This document shows positions 24,104 to 35,100 of a stretch of 64,000 nucleotides of DNA, piece by piece (positions within the stretch are counted from its first letter, which is position 1; each line of letters opens with the position of its first letter). The stretch is from NCBI RefSeq assembly GCF_012273895.1, contig NC_052119.1, positions 9,338,705 through 9,402,704 of the forward strand, written 5' to 3'. Origin of the DNA: Zerene cesonia. Its lineage: Eukaryota; Arthropoda; Insecta; Lepidoptera; Pieridae. The position numbers and the translations under genes are program-made. The notes under the pieces were generated by a model. The model did no database searches. It saw only the letters and a program-made list of their open reading frames with translations, and was not told the origin of the DNA.

Positions 24104-25913
24104 GTAAGTTTTCTCAAGAGAGCCCTTTATTTTAATTACATACCATTATTAATATAATTTCACAAATAATAATATCTCATAGAAAGAAGTTATTCACATA
24201 CATATAGGACAATCAGGAGTACAAGTAGCAAATGCTTGTTGGGAGCTTTACTGTTTAGAACATGGCATTCGACCGGATGGAATTATGTTATATAGTGGCG
24301 ATGAGCAAAGCTGTGCATCATTTTTCAGCAGTACTGCGGGAGGAAAAGTTGTTCCCAGAGTTGTAATGATTGATTTGGAGCCTACTCCTATAGGTATAGG
24401 GTAACTTGTAATTAATTTTGATAAATTCATATAGAATAAATGAAAAGTATCAGAATTTTCTGTTTCAATTTTAACGAAAGCCCAAACCGATATTTTTAAT
24501 TAGGTTTTATTGGATGAGACACAATCTGAATCTATCTAGACAATTTGTCAAGGGAAATAGCAGAATTAGTTTATTATTCTTCACTGTTTATGGGTTGTAC
24601 GTGAAGAAACTGTTTTCATATGTATTTTTCCACAGTCTGATATTGTTCCTTGTACAGATGAAATACGGCATGGCACATATCGACAGCTATTCAACTCGAA
24701 ATCTCTCCTTACTGGAAAAGAAGACGCTGCAAGTAACTTCGCTCGGGGCTATTTCGGCGTAGGGCGTGAAATGATAGACCTCTCCTTAAATCGTATCCGG
24801 CTTGCTGCTGAAGATTGTCATCATTTACAAGGCTTTATAGTGTTTCGAGCTTTTGGTGGAGGCACTGGCTCTGGATTTACGGCACTCTTACTGGAAAGCA
24901 TTGCTCGGGATTATCGAAAACTTTCGAAAATTGAATTTGCCATATATCCCGCACCGAAAATATCACCAGTTATCGTAGAACCTTACAATGCAGTTTTAAC
25001 TGCACACGCTTGTATGGATACGGAGGATGTCTGTTTTATCTTTGATAACGAAGCTTTGTATGACATATTAGCAAGGCATTTAGATGTACCACGCCCGACA
25101 TATACAAACTTAAATAGATTGATTGCACAGGTAAAATAGTCTTTGAATTAATGTATTTTGAACTAACTACTAACAAGGTGTAATATATGTAAAACTATTT
25201 AAGGTAATATCTTGCATGACAGCATCTTTAAGATTTGAAGGCTCCCTGAACGTTGAACTTGTTGAATTTCGAACAAATTTGATTCCTTATCCAAGAATTC
25301 ATTTCCCGCTGGTCACATTTGCTCCATTTGTACCTCCAACGAGGGCACAACACGAAACAAACTCTACACAACAGTTGATGATGTCATGCTTTGAACCAGC
25401 TAATCAAATGGTCAAGTGCGATCCCCGGAAAGGAAGTTACATGTCTTGCTGTGTGCTATTCAGGGGCGATGTTAACCCCAACGACATAAACCTAGCCATT
25501 AATCAAATAAAAAGCATGCGCTCGATTAAGTTTGTTTCCTGGTCACCTACTGGTTTCAAGGTACATAATATTTATTATTCTGTCAAAAACTGTTCAGATT
25601 GCTTGACATACAAACATACAGTATGCTTTTAAAGGTGCAATAATTTCTTCAACAGATAGGTGTTAACAACCAACCACCGATTACTGTGCCTGGGGGTGAC
25701 TTAGCTGCGTTACAAAGAGCAGTAACCATGGTGTCAAATTCATCCGCTATTAGAATTGCATGGGAACATTTATGCAAGAAGTTTTCGTTAATGTACGCTA
25801 AAAGGGCGTTTGTTCACCACTACGTAGGAGAAGGTTTAGAAGAAGGGGAATTTAAAAATGCATACCATAATATCAAAGCGTTATCAAATGATTACAAAGA
25901 AATGGATACGTGA
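24095..25913 (+). CDS. Divergent alpha-tubulin, K40 loop and C-terminal tail missing
   Basis: Five exons join in frame to 435 residues: 24095-24103, 24183-24393, 24658-25130, 25204-25560 and 25656-25913. Alpha rather than beta identity is clear from [25 protein letters not shown] at 140-146, [18 protein letters not shown] and [11 protein letters not shown]. Residues for GTP binding are kept. Glu252, equivalent to alpha-tubulin Glu254 that drives hydrolysis of the beta-subunit GTP, is present. Against the usual 450 residues there are two losses: about four residues in the luminal loop that normally carries acetylated Lys40 (here [14 protein letters not shown], with no lysine), and about 13 residues of the acidic tail, so the protein ends DYKEMDT without Glu tract or terminal Tyr. 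Many substitutions mark a specialised paralogue. The 9-base first coding exon (Met-Thr-Ile) is the least certain part; the start after intron 1 aligns with the place where alpha-tubulins often have an intron next to the ATG. Confidence 0.9.
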
Positions 25914-26904
25914 AAAGAGTCAAACTTTACAGTACAATTTTAGTGAATTGTCGGTTAAAAATAAAAAGTACGCGTTTTCTCGCATTTTATTTAAATATAC
26001 ACAAAATACTCCTTTTCTTGTCGTAAATTATAAAATGCTTCACAGAACCTCAGTCTAATAATCCATACAGTCGTTAAATGTAGACGTAGGAAGACAGGTC
26101 AATGTGGCAAGCAATTAAGAACGAAGAGCAGACCGAGCTAAAAGCGCTTATTCAATATATCTACATATAGTATACTTGACTAATCAAGTTCAGGTAAATT
26201 CAGAAGATATGATTGTTTAATTTAGATGCCTAATACTAATAAAACTCATTTAAGAAGGAGTAATTATTTTTAGTTACTGAAAATTAACATATTTATAAAC
26301 ATAGCAGGGTAGTACATATTAGTTAGCAGCTCAGGCTACTATGTAAGTGCTGCCATCCGCATATTTTAATGTTTGAAGATATATTATTAAGACATCTTTG
26401 CTTTATGCTATAGTCATAATATATACCTGTGGTACTGCTACACATTTTATAAAATAACATATTTATGTGAAATAATAGATCAATTTCATAAAAAAAAAAA
26501 CAATTTTACCTCATGCCAAATGTCACTTCTTCTTCTTTGAAGGCTTCACCCAACAGAGGGACTGCGCCAATGTCCAGTGTAATTGTCATTTGTCAGTGTT
26601 AGTATCATGGTTGACAGATGACAGTACGTAGTTGGTACCGATCTCAAGTAGGTTGATAAGTTCACGTTTAATTTTCAGGAATTAAATTATTTTCTGGTAA
26701 ATAAAGTATTTCTTATTGACCTAAGAGAAAGTGAAGTGATAAAAATACAAGTATTTAATTTAATTAATTAAAATCGGATTATTTATGCTTTAGGTTAGTA
26801 TTGCGTAAATAATCGCAATCAATATTTATTAAAATACTATCCCATGAAGTACTTTGACTAATAGTTAATCTAGATTAATAATTATCAATGCATGTTTCAG
26901 TAAA
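25914..26904. other. Intergenic region upstream of COX15
   Basis: Tandem spacing between two plus-strand genes. A cluster of TGTCA/TGACA words lies at 26521-26624. A TTTCAG just before the COX15 ATG suggests a 5' UTR intron. No coding sequence seen. Confidence 0.5.
26585..26624. promoter_or_regulatory. Cluster of TGTCA/TGACA words upstream of COX15
   Basis: TTGTCATTTGTCAGTG, then TTGACAGATGACAG: four copies of the 5-mer within 40 bases, about 290 bases before the COX15 ATG. Similar clusters occur before the SDR gene and between UBTD and ALKBH6. Likely promoter-proximal; binding factor unknown. Confidence 0.35.
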
Positions 26905-29900
26905 ATGTTGAGTTTAGCACAGGTGTGCCGATGTTCTAATTATTTGAGGACTCCAACTCGTGTCCTGTTATCTAGTACAAAAGGGCATGGGACATTACCC
27001 TCGAGACAATTGTTAACACCAGCACAATGGAATCACACGAATAAAGGGCTTAGAGTAAGCAATTTACAACATTTTTACAATGAAAATATATTATTTTGCC
27101 TAGGAAAAAAATAATAATATTGCCTAATAGCCTAGTGCTATAGTGATTAGCATTTGAGTATCAGAACAGTAGGGTTTGACTTAATTTACGATGAAGATTA
27201 AAAGTCTGACCAATAGGACTTGGTAAACTGATCACCTGCTTGCCTATAAAAAATAAAAAGTATTCTATTAAAAAAAGATAGGAACAGAATAACAAAGAGA
27301 CACAGACTTAAAAATCTATAATAGAATGGTATAGTCCATTATTTTCATTATCTTTATATAAAGCAAGCATACATGTACATATTCTGAGATGGATTAATTG
27401 TTTATATTAAGTGTTAGACTTGCATATTCTTGTCTTGTCTAGTCTCTGCTAATATTTTATAGTTAAAGGTTGTTTGTTTGAGCAAAATAATCTTGGAAAC
27501 CACTGTTTATAGTTATAAATTTATTAAATTTAATTTGTATTTGTTAGTCATTATATGTATCATATACATTTTGTACCAAAATCGTTTGTTAATTTATTGT
27601 TACAGATAAGTGAAATAATCAAAAGGAATGGGATTGTTGCAAGGTTTTGTGCATCATCGTCCAAACCGAAATCAACAAAAATAGTTGGTTACTGGCTTCT
27701 TGGTTGCAGTGGTATGGTTTTCACAGCAGTTGTGCTAGGTATGGCTCTTGGTTACTTGATTCTTCTATACAGTATTTATTATGTTGTAAATGTTATTGTT
27801 AAAGTCACTAACGGGACTAAATAAGCGGAAGCGTTGGGGAGAGGGGGGGTTATGGCAGTATTTATTGAAAATATTGTGTGATATTCTTTGGCATTTTCGG
27901 ATAAAGTAAATGTGATTAAGATATTTTTATGTAGACTTTAGTTCACTGTATTAATAATTAGTATTATAGGGTCAATTTAGAGTTATGAAATGTTTATTAA
28001 TTTTTTAATAAAGGAACTTAATATTATACAGTTCTTTTATTTTATAAGCCCAAAATACCGCCTCCTTGGTACAGTGATTAACGCGTGAGCGTAGAACCAT
28101 GGGGTCCTGGGTTCGATTTCCGGTGGGGACGTACAAAACAAAAAAACGTCTCAGTCTGGCATGACACAGAAGACTGATCACCTACTTGTCCATAAATTAA
28201 ATCCAAATAAAATAAAATACAGTGAAACAGATGTATATCATCATACCCCAGTAGGGGACACAGGAGTTCTCTTTTCACTTTAAAATATCCTATTAAAATC
28301 ATTGGCAAAACCTTAAATATACAATTTAAGTGTTTGTATATAATTTACTTTCTAAAATACAGAATTGTTGTAATATTTGCAACTGTCCATGACCTAAATA
28401 ACAATTGAGCCTTAAATTACAATCAAACTTAACTTTAATCACCACATATGTACCATTAATAGTATTTAATATTTAATACTAATGATATCACTGTAAAGCT
28501 TTGTATTATAATACCAGTTCATGTAAATATCACAATTATAATATAAAGCTGATGAGTTTGTTTGTTTGAATGCCTTAAAATAACATCAGGAACTATGTGA
28601 CTGATTTCAAAAATTCATTTCCTGTTGGATATGTACGTCATCTCTCTGTGCAAATGCTAAGTATCACGGGTGAAGCCGCGGCCGGCGGGCTAGTGGAATA
28701 TACACCATTATATTTGCTTTAATTTTTTTTGGAATAGACAACAGCTTCAGATTATTAATGACATAGGTGCTTAGGTGAAATAAGTTATATCATCATCTTT
28801 AATTCATCATCAATCATGATATGTGGGAGTCCCTTGGGCACATAAAAATGTCAGAGTAGAAGAAAGTTCGATTGTTTGGGCGGGGTAACGGGTGGCCGTG
28901 AGGTTAGGCGTTGCCACGGTTCGGCGAATAACACGGGTTCAAATCTCGTCTCTTGATCGATTTTTTTTATTCTTAAAAAAATTTTTACTTATAAAGCGTT
29001 TGAATGCTATAAAAGTAAAAATTAAACTAATATTTCTTCAATTAAAGCTTTTATTTGTTCATTCACTGTAACCTTCTAAACCTTCAATGTAATCTTATTA
29101 GGTGGAGTGACAAGGCTAACAGAATCTGGGCTATCCATGGTCACATGGAAACTTCTTGGTGAAAAGCTGCCGAGGACTGAAGAGGAATGGCAGCAGGAGT
29201 TTGAGATATACAAACAGTTTCCCGAATACAAATAGTGAGTTATTTATGTGATGTGATTTGTGGTAATCAGAAACTACTTAATAAAAAATATGTTTTGTCA
29301 TTATCGGGTATTTAAAAAAAAAGTACTGTATTTGCCTTTGATATCAGATCTTGATTATAAATGGAAAAGTGTTTGTTTGCTTGTCTGTCTTTCAATATTT
29401 GTAATGGAGCGGTTTTATGGAGTGATTTCTCTCTGTAAATCTGTCTCTGGAAATAGTTAGGAGTCTAGAGAGTAAGAAAAACAGTGACAAAAATTGGCGG
29501 GAAATTCCATACGTAGGTGTACTTTCAGCAAGAACATGAATATAACGCTAAGCGAGTTCAAGTGGATCTGGTGGATGGAGTTCGCGCACCGCAGCTGGGG
29601 CCGCGCCATCGGGGCCGCCATGTTCCTGCCGGCCGCCTTCTTCTGGGCCAGAGGCTATCTGGACAAGGCCATGAAGATTAGGGTCGCCGCCTACTGTGCG
29701 CTCGTTGGGGCCCAGGTTGGAACTGACCGCGAATTCCGGATTCCGGAGGCCCATATTCTTTTCTTTAACCTTTCCAGTCCTTTCCTTTATTCCTCTCGTC
29801 TATCCTTTCTTAATCCCTTTCCAATTTGAAGTCGGTAATCTATTTGTAGAGGTGTTAAGTCTGCAATTAAACTTACGCCTCTCCAATGAGTTAAAAATAT

Positions 29901-32171
29901 AATTTTGCTATAAAAAGCCAATAGTTTGATGCCTAGACACATTTCCGTTCAAGTTGTGAGAGCAACCAAACCTCCTACTGGTGGAAATTAATGGAAGACA
30001 ATATTTACCCAAGTGTTTCACGAGAAATTTTTAAAGTGTTTCACTCCACAGTATTCAGTGTTTCAGTTTGTTTTGTTTGTGTGTTTTTCCCATTTCATTC
30101 TGGACAAAGTCCATAAAAGCCTAAATGTCGGTTTCCTGACTTTTAAACACCAACGAGAGTTATCTTTGTCTTATAGTGTCTTCTTCGACAGATATTTTAA
30201 TTAAAGCCTTTCTTTGTAATAATAGAATTATATGTTTTTATTTGTAAATTTATTTTTTGAATATCAGGAAAGGCATTAAGTGCTGTTAAATAAAATTCAT
30301 CATATCCTTTATCATTCTTCAGGGTCTAATGGGCTGGTACATGGTCAAATCGGGCCTCGAGGACCGCTTCCAAGGGCCCAGCGATGTTCCCCGGGTGTCC
30401 CAATACCGTCTGGCCTCCCACCTTGGTCTAGCGTTCCTATTGTACACGGGGCTCCTGTCCGGGGCCCTGAGGATATTGAGGCCAGTACCTGCTGGGGCCC
30501 TGTTTAGGAAAGTGAAGGAACTCAACGTTCTGACCGCCATTGCGCACACCGTTAAGGCAATGGTGTTTGTGACAGCGCTATCGGGTGAGTGCTATATCTT
30601 AGTTGTCAGTATCTATACAAATAAATGAAATTGTCATGTCTGTTTGTTACTGAATACATATGGATGTTTAGACGGTACATTTTATTTAGTAGTTTACATC
30701 ATAGCTTATGGGATACCGATGGACGCAGAAACAGACACAGGGTCACGTTTTAAGTAAAAAAGTAAACAGTCTTCAATCTGCACTAGAACATTTAATTAGG
30801 ATCATACGGGAGGTATCAGCTTTATATGAGAAAAAAAAATCATCAACATCGGTTCACCTCAAAAAAATACAATAGAATTAAAACAATTTTTGAGGTCAGT
30901 TGATAAATGATAAATCATCCTATCCTTTGGTATTCCTACAGGATACGAGACTTACGTGAGTGAAAACGTGGGGCGCAGCTATTAATTCCATAAAAAAAAT
31001 CCTTCTCCGTTGCAAGAAGAAAAACATTTTTTTTTTTTTTGTCAAAAAATAAAAATGTTACGCACGTTGCGTCCGCAGGCGCGTTCGTGGCTGGGCTGGA
31101 CGCGGGGCTAGTGTACAACTCGTTCCCCAAAATGGGCGACCACTGGGTCCCGGACGACATCCTGGCGCAGCGGCCCGCGGCGCGCAACTTCACGGAGAAC
31201 CCGAGCACGGTGCAGTTCGACCACCGCGTGCTCGGCACGGCCACGCTGCTCGCCGCCAGCGCGCTGTGGGCCGCCGCGCGCGCGCGCCCGCTGCCGCCCG
31301 TCGCGCGCCGCGTGGCCCACGCCGTCACCGCTGTGGCCTGGCTCCAGGTCAGTGGCCGTGTATTCTTCCATAGAAATATTAACACACACACACAAGCACA
31401 CACACACACACACAAGCACACACATAGAGACACACAAACACACTCACTCAACACTCATAGGGTTGGCTATCCCCCTATTTTGTCTTTATCTTACAATTTT
31501 TACATTTTGCTTATACAACGAGCAGGAAAGGGACTGGCTCTCTTAACACAGGTTATACCTAGCAAGAGGGCCAGAGCCTCTTAATAAGATTGTACAAAAA
31601 TTAAGGTGAAATAAAGATTTATTTATTTATTATTTATTTTCATTTTTCATATTTAGCGATTGTTAATAAGAAAGTGAAAATGTTCTAAAAGTGATAAGCA
31701 CTTGTAATTTTTTTACAAGACCCCCAATGTCATTGTTGTAACAAATATATATATANNNNNNNNNNNNNNNNNNNNNNNNNNNNNNNNNNNNNNNNNNNNN
31801 NNNNNNNNNNNNNNNNNNNNNNNNNNNNNNNNNNNNNNNNNNNNNNNNNNNNNNNNNNNNNNNNTATATATTTCTGTTGGCTATTTCGCCCCATCTCCGC
31901 CGTGATACGTTTTTGTGTTTTAAGACTAAGACCTCCTCTTTAAGATTTCTTCAACTGCCTTTTTATAGATTGTACATATTTACATGTAACAAGTTGGGAT
32001 GTATCAAAGCTAATATTTTTGTTGTTACAGGTAACACTAGGCGTCCTAACACTCCTATACTATGTACCGACTCCGTTGGCCGCCACTCACCAGTCCGGGT
32101 CACTGACCCTACTCACGCTGGCCGTTTGGCTCACACATGAAATCAAATTACTAAAATACTTACCCAAATAA
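26905..32171 (+). CDS. COX15: COX15, haem A synthase, mitochondrial
   Basis: Seven exons give 424 residues: 26905-27054, 27606-27738, 29102-29234, 29529-29715, 30323-30584, 31079-31347 and 32031-32171. The protein oxidises the C8 methyl of haem O to make haem A for cytochrome c oxidase in the mitochondrial inner membrane. Family blocks occur in order: [76 protein letters not shown] and FDHRVLGT. All four conserved haem-ligand histidines are present: His159, His234, His337 and His398. The first 60 or so residues are basic and hydroxylated, fitting a mitochondrial presequence. Length compares with about 410 in human. Exons 4-6 are far richer in GC than exons 1-3. Intron 6 holds a CA repeat and a 109-N gap. 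The TAA stop is part of an AATAAA. Intron 4 contains a family A repeat. Confidence 0.96.
27120..27245 (+). repeat. Degenerate tRNA-derived SINE, family B
   Basis: In COX15 intron 1. The head AGTGCTATAGTGATTAGC and the later run ACTGATCACCTGCTTGCC line up with the 28059-28245 copy (ACTGATCACCTACTTGTC). Strongly mutated, so an old copy. Confidence 0.5.
28059..28245 (+). repeat. tRNA-derived SINE, family B
   Basis: In COX15 intron 2. The head CGCCTCCTTGGTACAGTGAT and the B box GGGTTCGATTTCCGG are followed by a body containing AGACTGATCACCTACTTGTC and the tail CAGATGTATATCAT. It is the best copy of the three in the window. It is not a functional tRNA: no matching acceptor stem. Confidence 0.75.
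28540..28695 (+). repeat. Dispersed repeat, family D-like
   Basis: In COX15 intron 2. ATAAAGCTGATGAGTTTGTT leads to CAGGAACTATGTGACTGATT and ends GGTGAAGCCGCGGCCGGCGG then GCTAGTG. Same overall plan as family D with a different 5' part. Confidence 0.5.
28846..29020 (+). repeat. tRNA-derived SINE, family C
   Basis: In COX15 intron 2, ending about 80 bases before exon 3. A-box region GTGGCCGTGAGGTTAGGCGT, B box ACGGGTTCAAATCTCG, and tail TTATAAAGCGTTTGAATGCT. The A box resembles that of class II tRNAs (Leu/Ser type). Related copies at 545-690 and 47530-47660. Confidence 0.6.
29735..29890 (+). repeat. Dispersed repeat, family A
   Basis: In COX15 intron 4, starting 20 bases after the donor. TTCCGGAGGCCCATATTCTT then the CT-rich middle (CCTTTCCTTTATTCCTCTCG), and a truncated end. 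It matches the centre of the 7425-7735 copy. Confidence 0.5.
30780..30900 (-). repeat. Dispersed repeat, family G, reversed
   Basis: In COX15 intron 5. AAAAAAATCATCAACATCGG then TTCACCTCAAAAAAATACAA and TAGAATTAAAACAATTTTTG. Same series as 19125-19240. Confidence 0.45.
31381..31445. repeat. Imperfect (CA)n microsatellite
   Basis: Runs of CACACA broken by AAGC, ATAGAG and AAA, beginning about 30 bases after the donor of COX15 exon 6. The cysteine-rich minus-strand frames over it are artefacts. Confidence 0.9.
31756..31864. other. Assembly gap of 109 N within a TA repeat
   Basis: Both sides of the gap end in ATATATA runs, so the unread sequence is probably an (AT)n tract in COX15 intron 6. 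The non-round length suggests an estimated size. Confidence 0.85.
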
Positions 32172-35100
32172 AAAAATTATAGATTTAAGTTATTGTCTTT
32201 GATTTTTTAATTGAGTAACGTGTGATTATATAGTGTGCATGTGCCCTTATGGGTTCATGTTCTTTAAAATCAGTCAATTTCGAAATATTAAATCTTATCA
32301 TAGATATCGAATAGAGTCTACAAATTTGATTTAATTTAACTTATTTATCTGAATTATAATTTTAAAAATCTTAAATGAAATGTCAGCTGTCATGTAACTG
32401 CCATTGTATTACTGACGAATGTTTCTCACTGTAAACTGTAAACTTCAAAGATTTTGAAATTTTTCGCTAGGTTAGGCCCATAAATAAATGAAAAATGGTG
32501 GGAATGGACATTGTTTATGACGAGATTTTTTTCTAAGACGTTGAGTTTTTTCTTATAGCTAAATTTCGAAATTTACACAGCAATAGCATATAAAATAAAA
32601 GCAAATGTGCATTTTCGTCTAATATTTTGTTATTTCCAAACCTGATAATGTTTACAGAGACCACCTAAGTTTGCAATTAATCAACACAATAGCATTTAAA
32701 ACAGTATTTTGTAGTAGATAAATGTTAAAATAAATTTTGTTACAATTTTACTGATTTTTATTTTCCCCACATGTTTTGTATTGTATCTCCAAATAACAGT
32801 GTAAACGTTGAATAAAAATGGTGCAGAAACAGCGCCTCGGTGCAAGCAATGAATAGAAAAAGCTACTCTATGGTAAGCAAAAAATTGCAAAAACTGGCAT
32901 AAGCGCCCATTGTCTAACACAACATTCGACTCATGCTCATGCCAAGCTTCCTTTTCTGACGCGTAACTCTGTCCCTATCATTAAAGAGGCACACTCTAGC
33001 TACAGATAATATAATTTTATCCTAAAACTAGCTGTGGCGCTATAAATATCGTAACAATAATAAATAACAACTAAGTCTAACATATGCTTCATGAACGTTA
33101 TATTAACCCAGGTACTTCTGAACTAGATTAATGTGGCAGAAGACTTTTTAGGTATTCAGTCCAAAAAGCACGATCTCATAAATCAATATAAAAATAAGCA
33201 ATAGCCTAATTTTAAAATATATTAGGAAGTAATGAAATAAAAACACCAGTTTAAAGATATCTCTTTATATATTGATATACAATAATTTATTTAATAATTA
33301 TCTATTTTACTACGATTACACTTGGGGGGTATATCAGTAAATGTTCCAGAAGAAAGTGTTGACAGTAACAAACATGTGAATAATATAATTACGAAGAATC
33401 ATTGGTTATTATTTACTGATTTACCCCTGAAGCCGATATTAAAAATTTATACAATAGAATATAAATGTGCGCTTTGAAGTTATGATCGCAAGCATTCAAC
33501 ACAACCAACTAAATGCCATAGAAACTCGATTTTGGGAAATTTTCATTCGTATTTGATCCCTTCGAAAATAAATATGGCGACCATTTGTATTCCTCTTAAG
33601 TGCAAGTGAGAGAGCACGCTAACAGCTGTCAGACATAATTATTTGCACTAGTAACTCAAGATTTAAACATTAAATAGACAATAGTAATATGTATGGCACA
33701 ATTATTAATATATTGTGATCTACGAATGTATGATTCAAGCGATAAAAACGCGTAAATTTCCCAAAATAACGGCTCATTACCACGAAGATATGACGGAAAG
33801 TATATATGTACACATATCCAACCCACTGAAAACATGATTTCAAAAAATATAATTTTGGACAGTACCCGTATAAGTTACAAATACCATTTTTAAATATATA
33901 TCGTCTATTATAAATGAAAAGGAATTTACGACACTCGATAAATAATTAATCATATAACACAGAATTCAGACGCTTACCCAATATTTATATAATTAAGATA
34001 TTTATTTATCTGATCTATATATTGGTCTCAATATAATTTAAATACCTACTTAATCAAATTAAAGTGAGCAACTTATATTATGTTTATTGAGAAACTACCG
34101 ACTGTTAAGGAATTAAATAGCGAAAGAAATAAAGACAAACGTTTATAGCTTTCGAATTACATTATGATATTCTCGAAAATCTTATTAAAATGTTCCTTTA
34201 ATTGCAGCAATATTATAAATACTTCCTTAAGATAGTACCATTTATAAGCATTAATTTATTATGACAATATTTATCTGTCATGCAATATGACTGAAGGATT
34301 GACACTTGTCATATGAAAAAAAATCATTGACACAAACAATTCTAATATCAGCTGATTTCATATTATTTTCTAGAGCTTACTCCCTTTATACAAACAGGTT
34401 TTTAATTAGGTAACAACAAAATAAAGGCAAATCTTGAGCGAAAAAAAAAACATTTAGCACCATACAATAATTCCTTCAGTTCGAATATGACAATAAATAA
34501 AATATAGCAACGAAAGAACTGTGACTTCCGAGATCTATACATATAAGACACTTATAAATAAATGCCCATATTAAGTGAAACAAGATTTTCAATAATAACC
34601 GTATAACAATTGGTCGGAATTATATTGTCAGTCGTTCAATTTAAAAGTTGTAGCAACACTGAGCGTTCTAGAAATATCTATGATAAAAATTGGTAACCTA
34701 AAATGGCATTTATTTTAATTACATTTAGAATTAAGCCTCCAATCGCGGTCACAATAAAAATTAGCATATTTTTTAACAACCATAGACACCTTATAAACAG
34801 TCCTTACAACCATAGATAAATACTCCAAAAATAAAGAGAAACAGTTATCGAGCATGATACCAGTTAAAATATTAACAAAAAACAACATAAAACACTATCA
34901 ACTGATTACAATTTTGTGAGAAAAAAAAGTGTATAATTTAGGTTAAGGCCATCCAATCACTTATCCACTTGGTCGTTATACAAATTATCAGATACACAAG
35001 ATAATAAATTCAGTTCTCGTTTGAAAACTGTTCTGTATTACATCAAATAAATCTATTTTATTGTAAAACTATTGAATCGAATGCAAATAATTTCATATGG

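Noticed and set aside
28059..28135. Possible tRNA gene at GCCTCCTTGGTACAGTG
   Set aside because: It has A and B boxes but no acceptor pairing, and the same unit recurs with a shared tail, so it is a SINE.
30936..31454. Minus-strand frames of 111-172 residues rich in Cys, Val and Arg over COX15 exon 6
   Set aside because: Shadow of a GC-rich exon plus the CA repeat; the plus-strand frame matches COX15 with its haem-ligand His.
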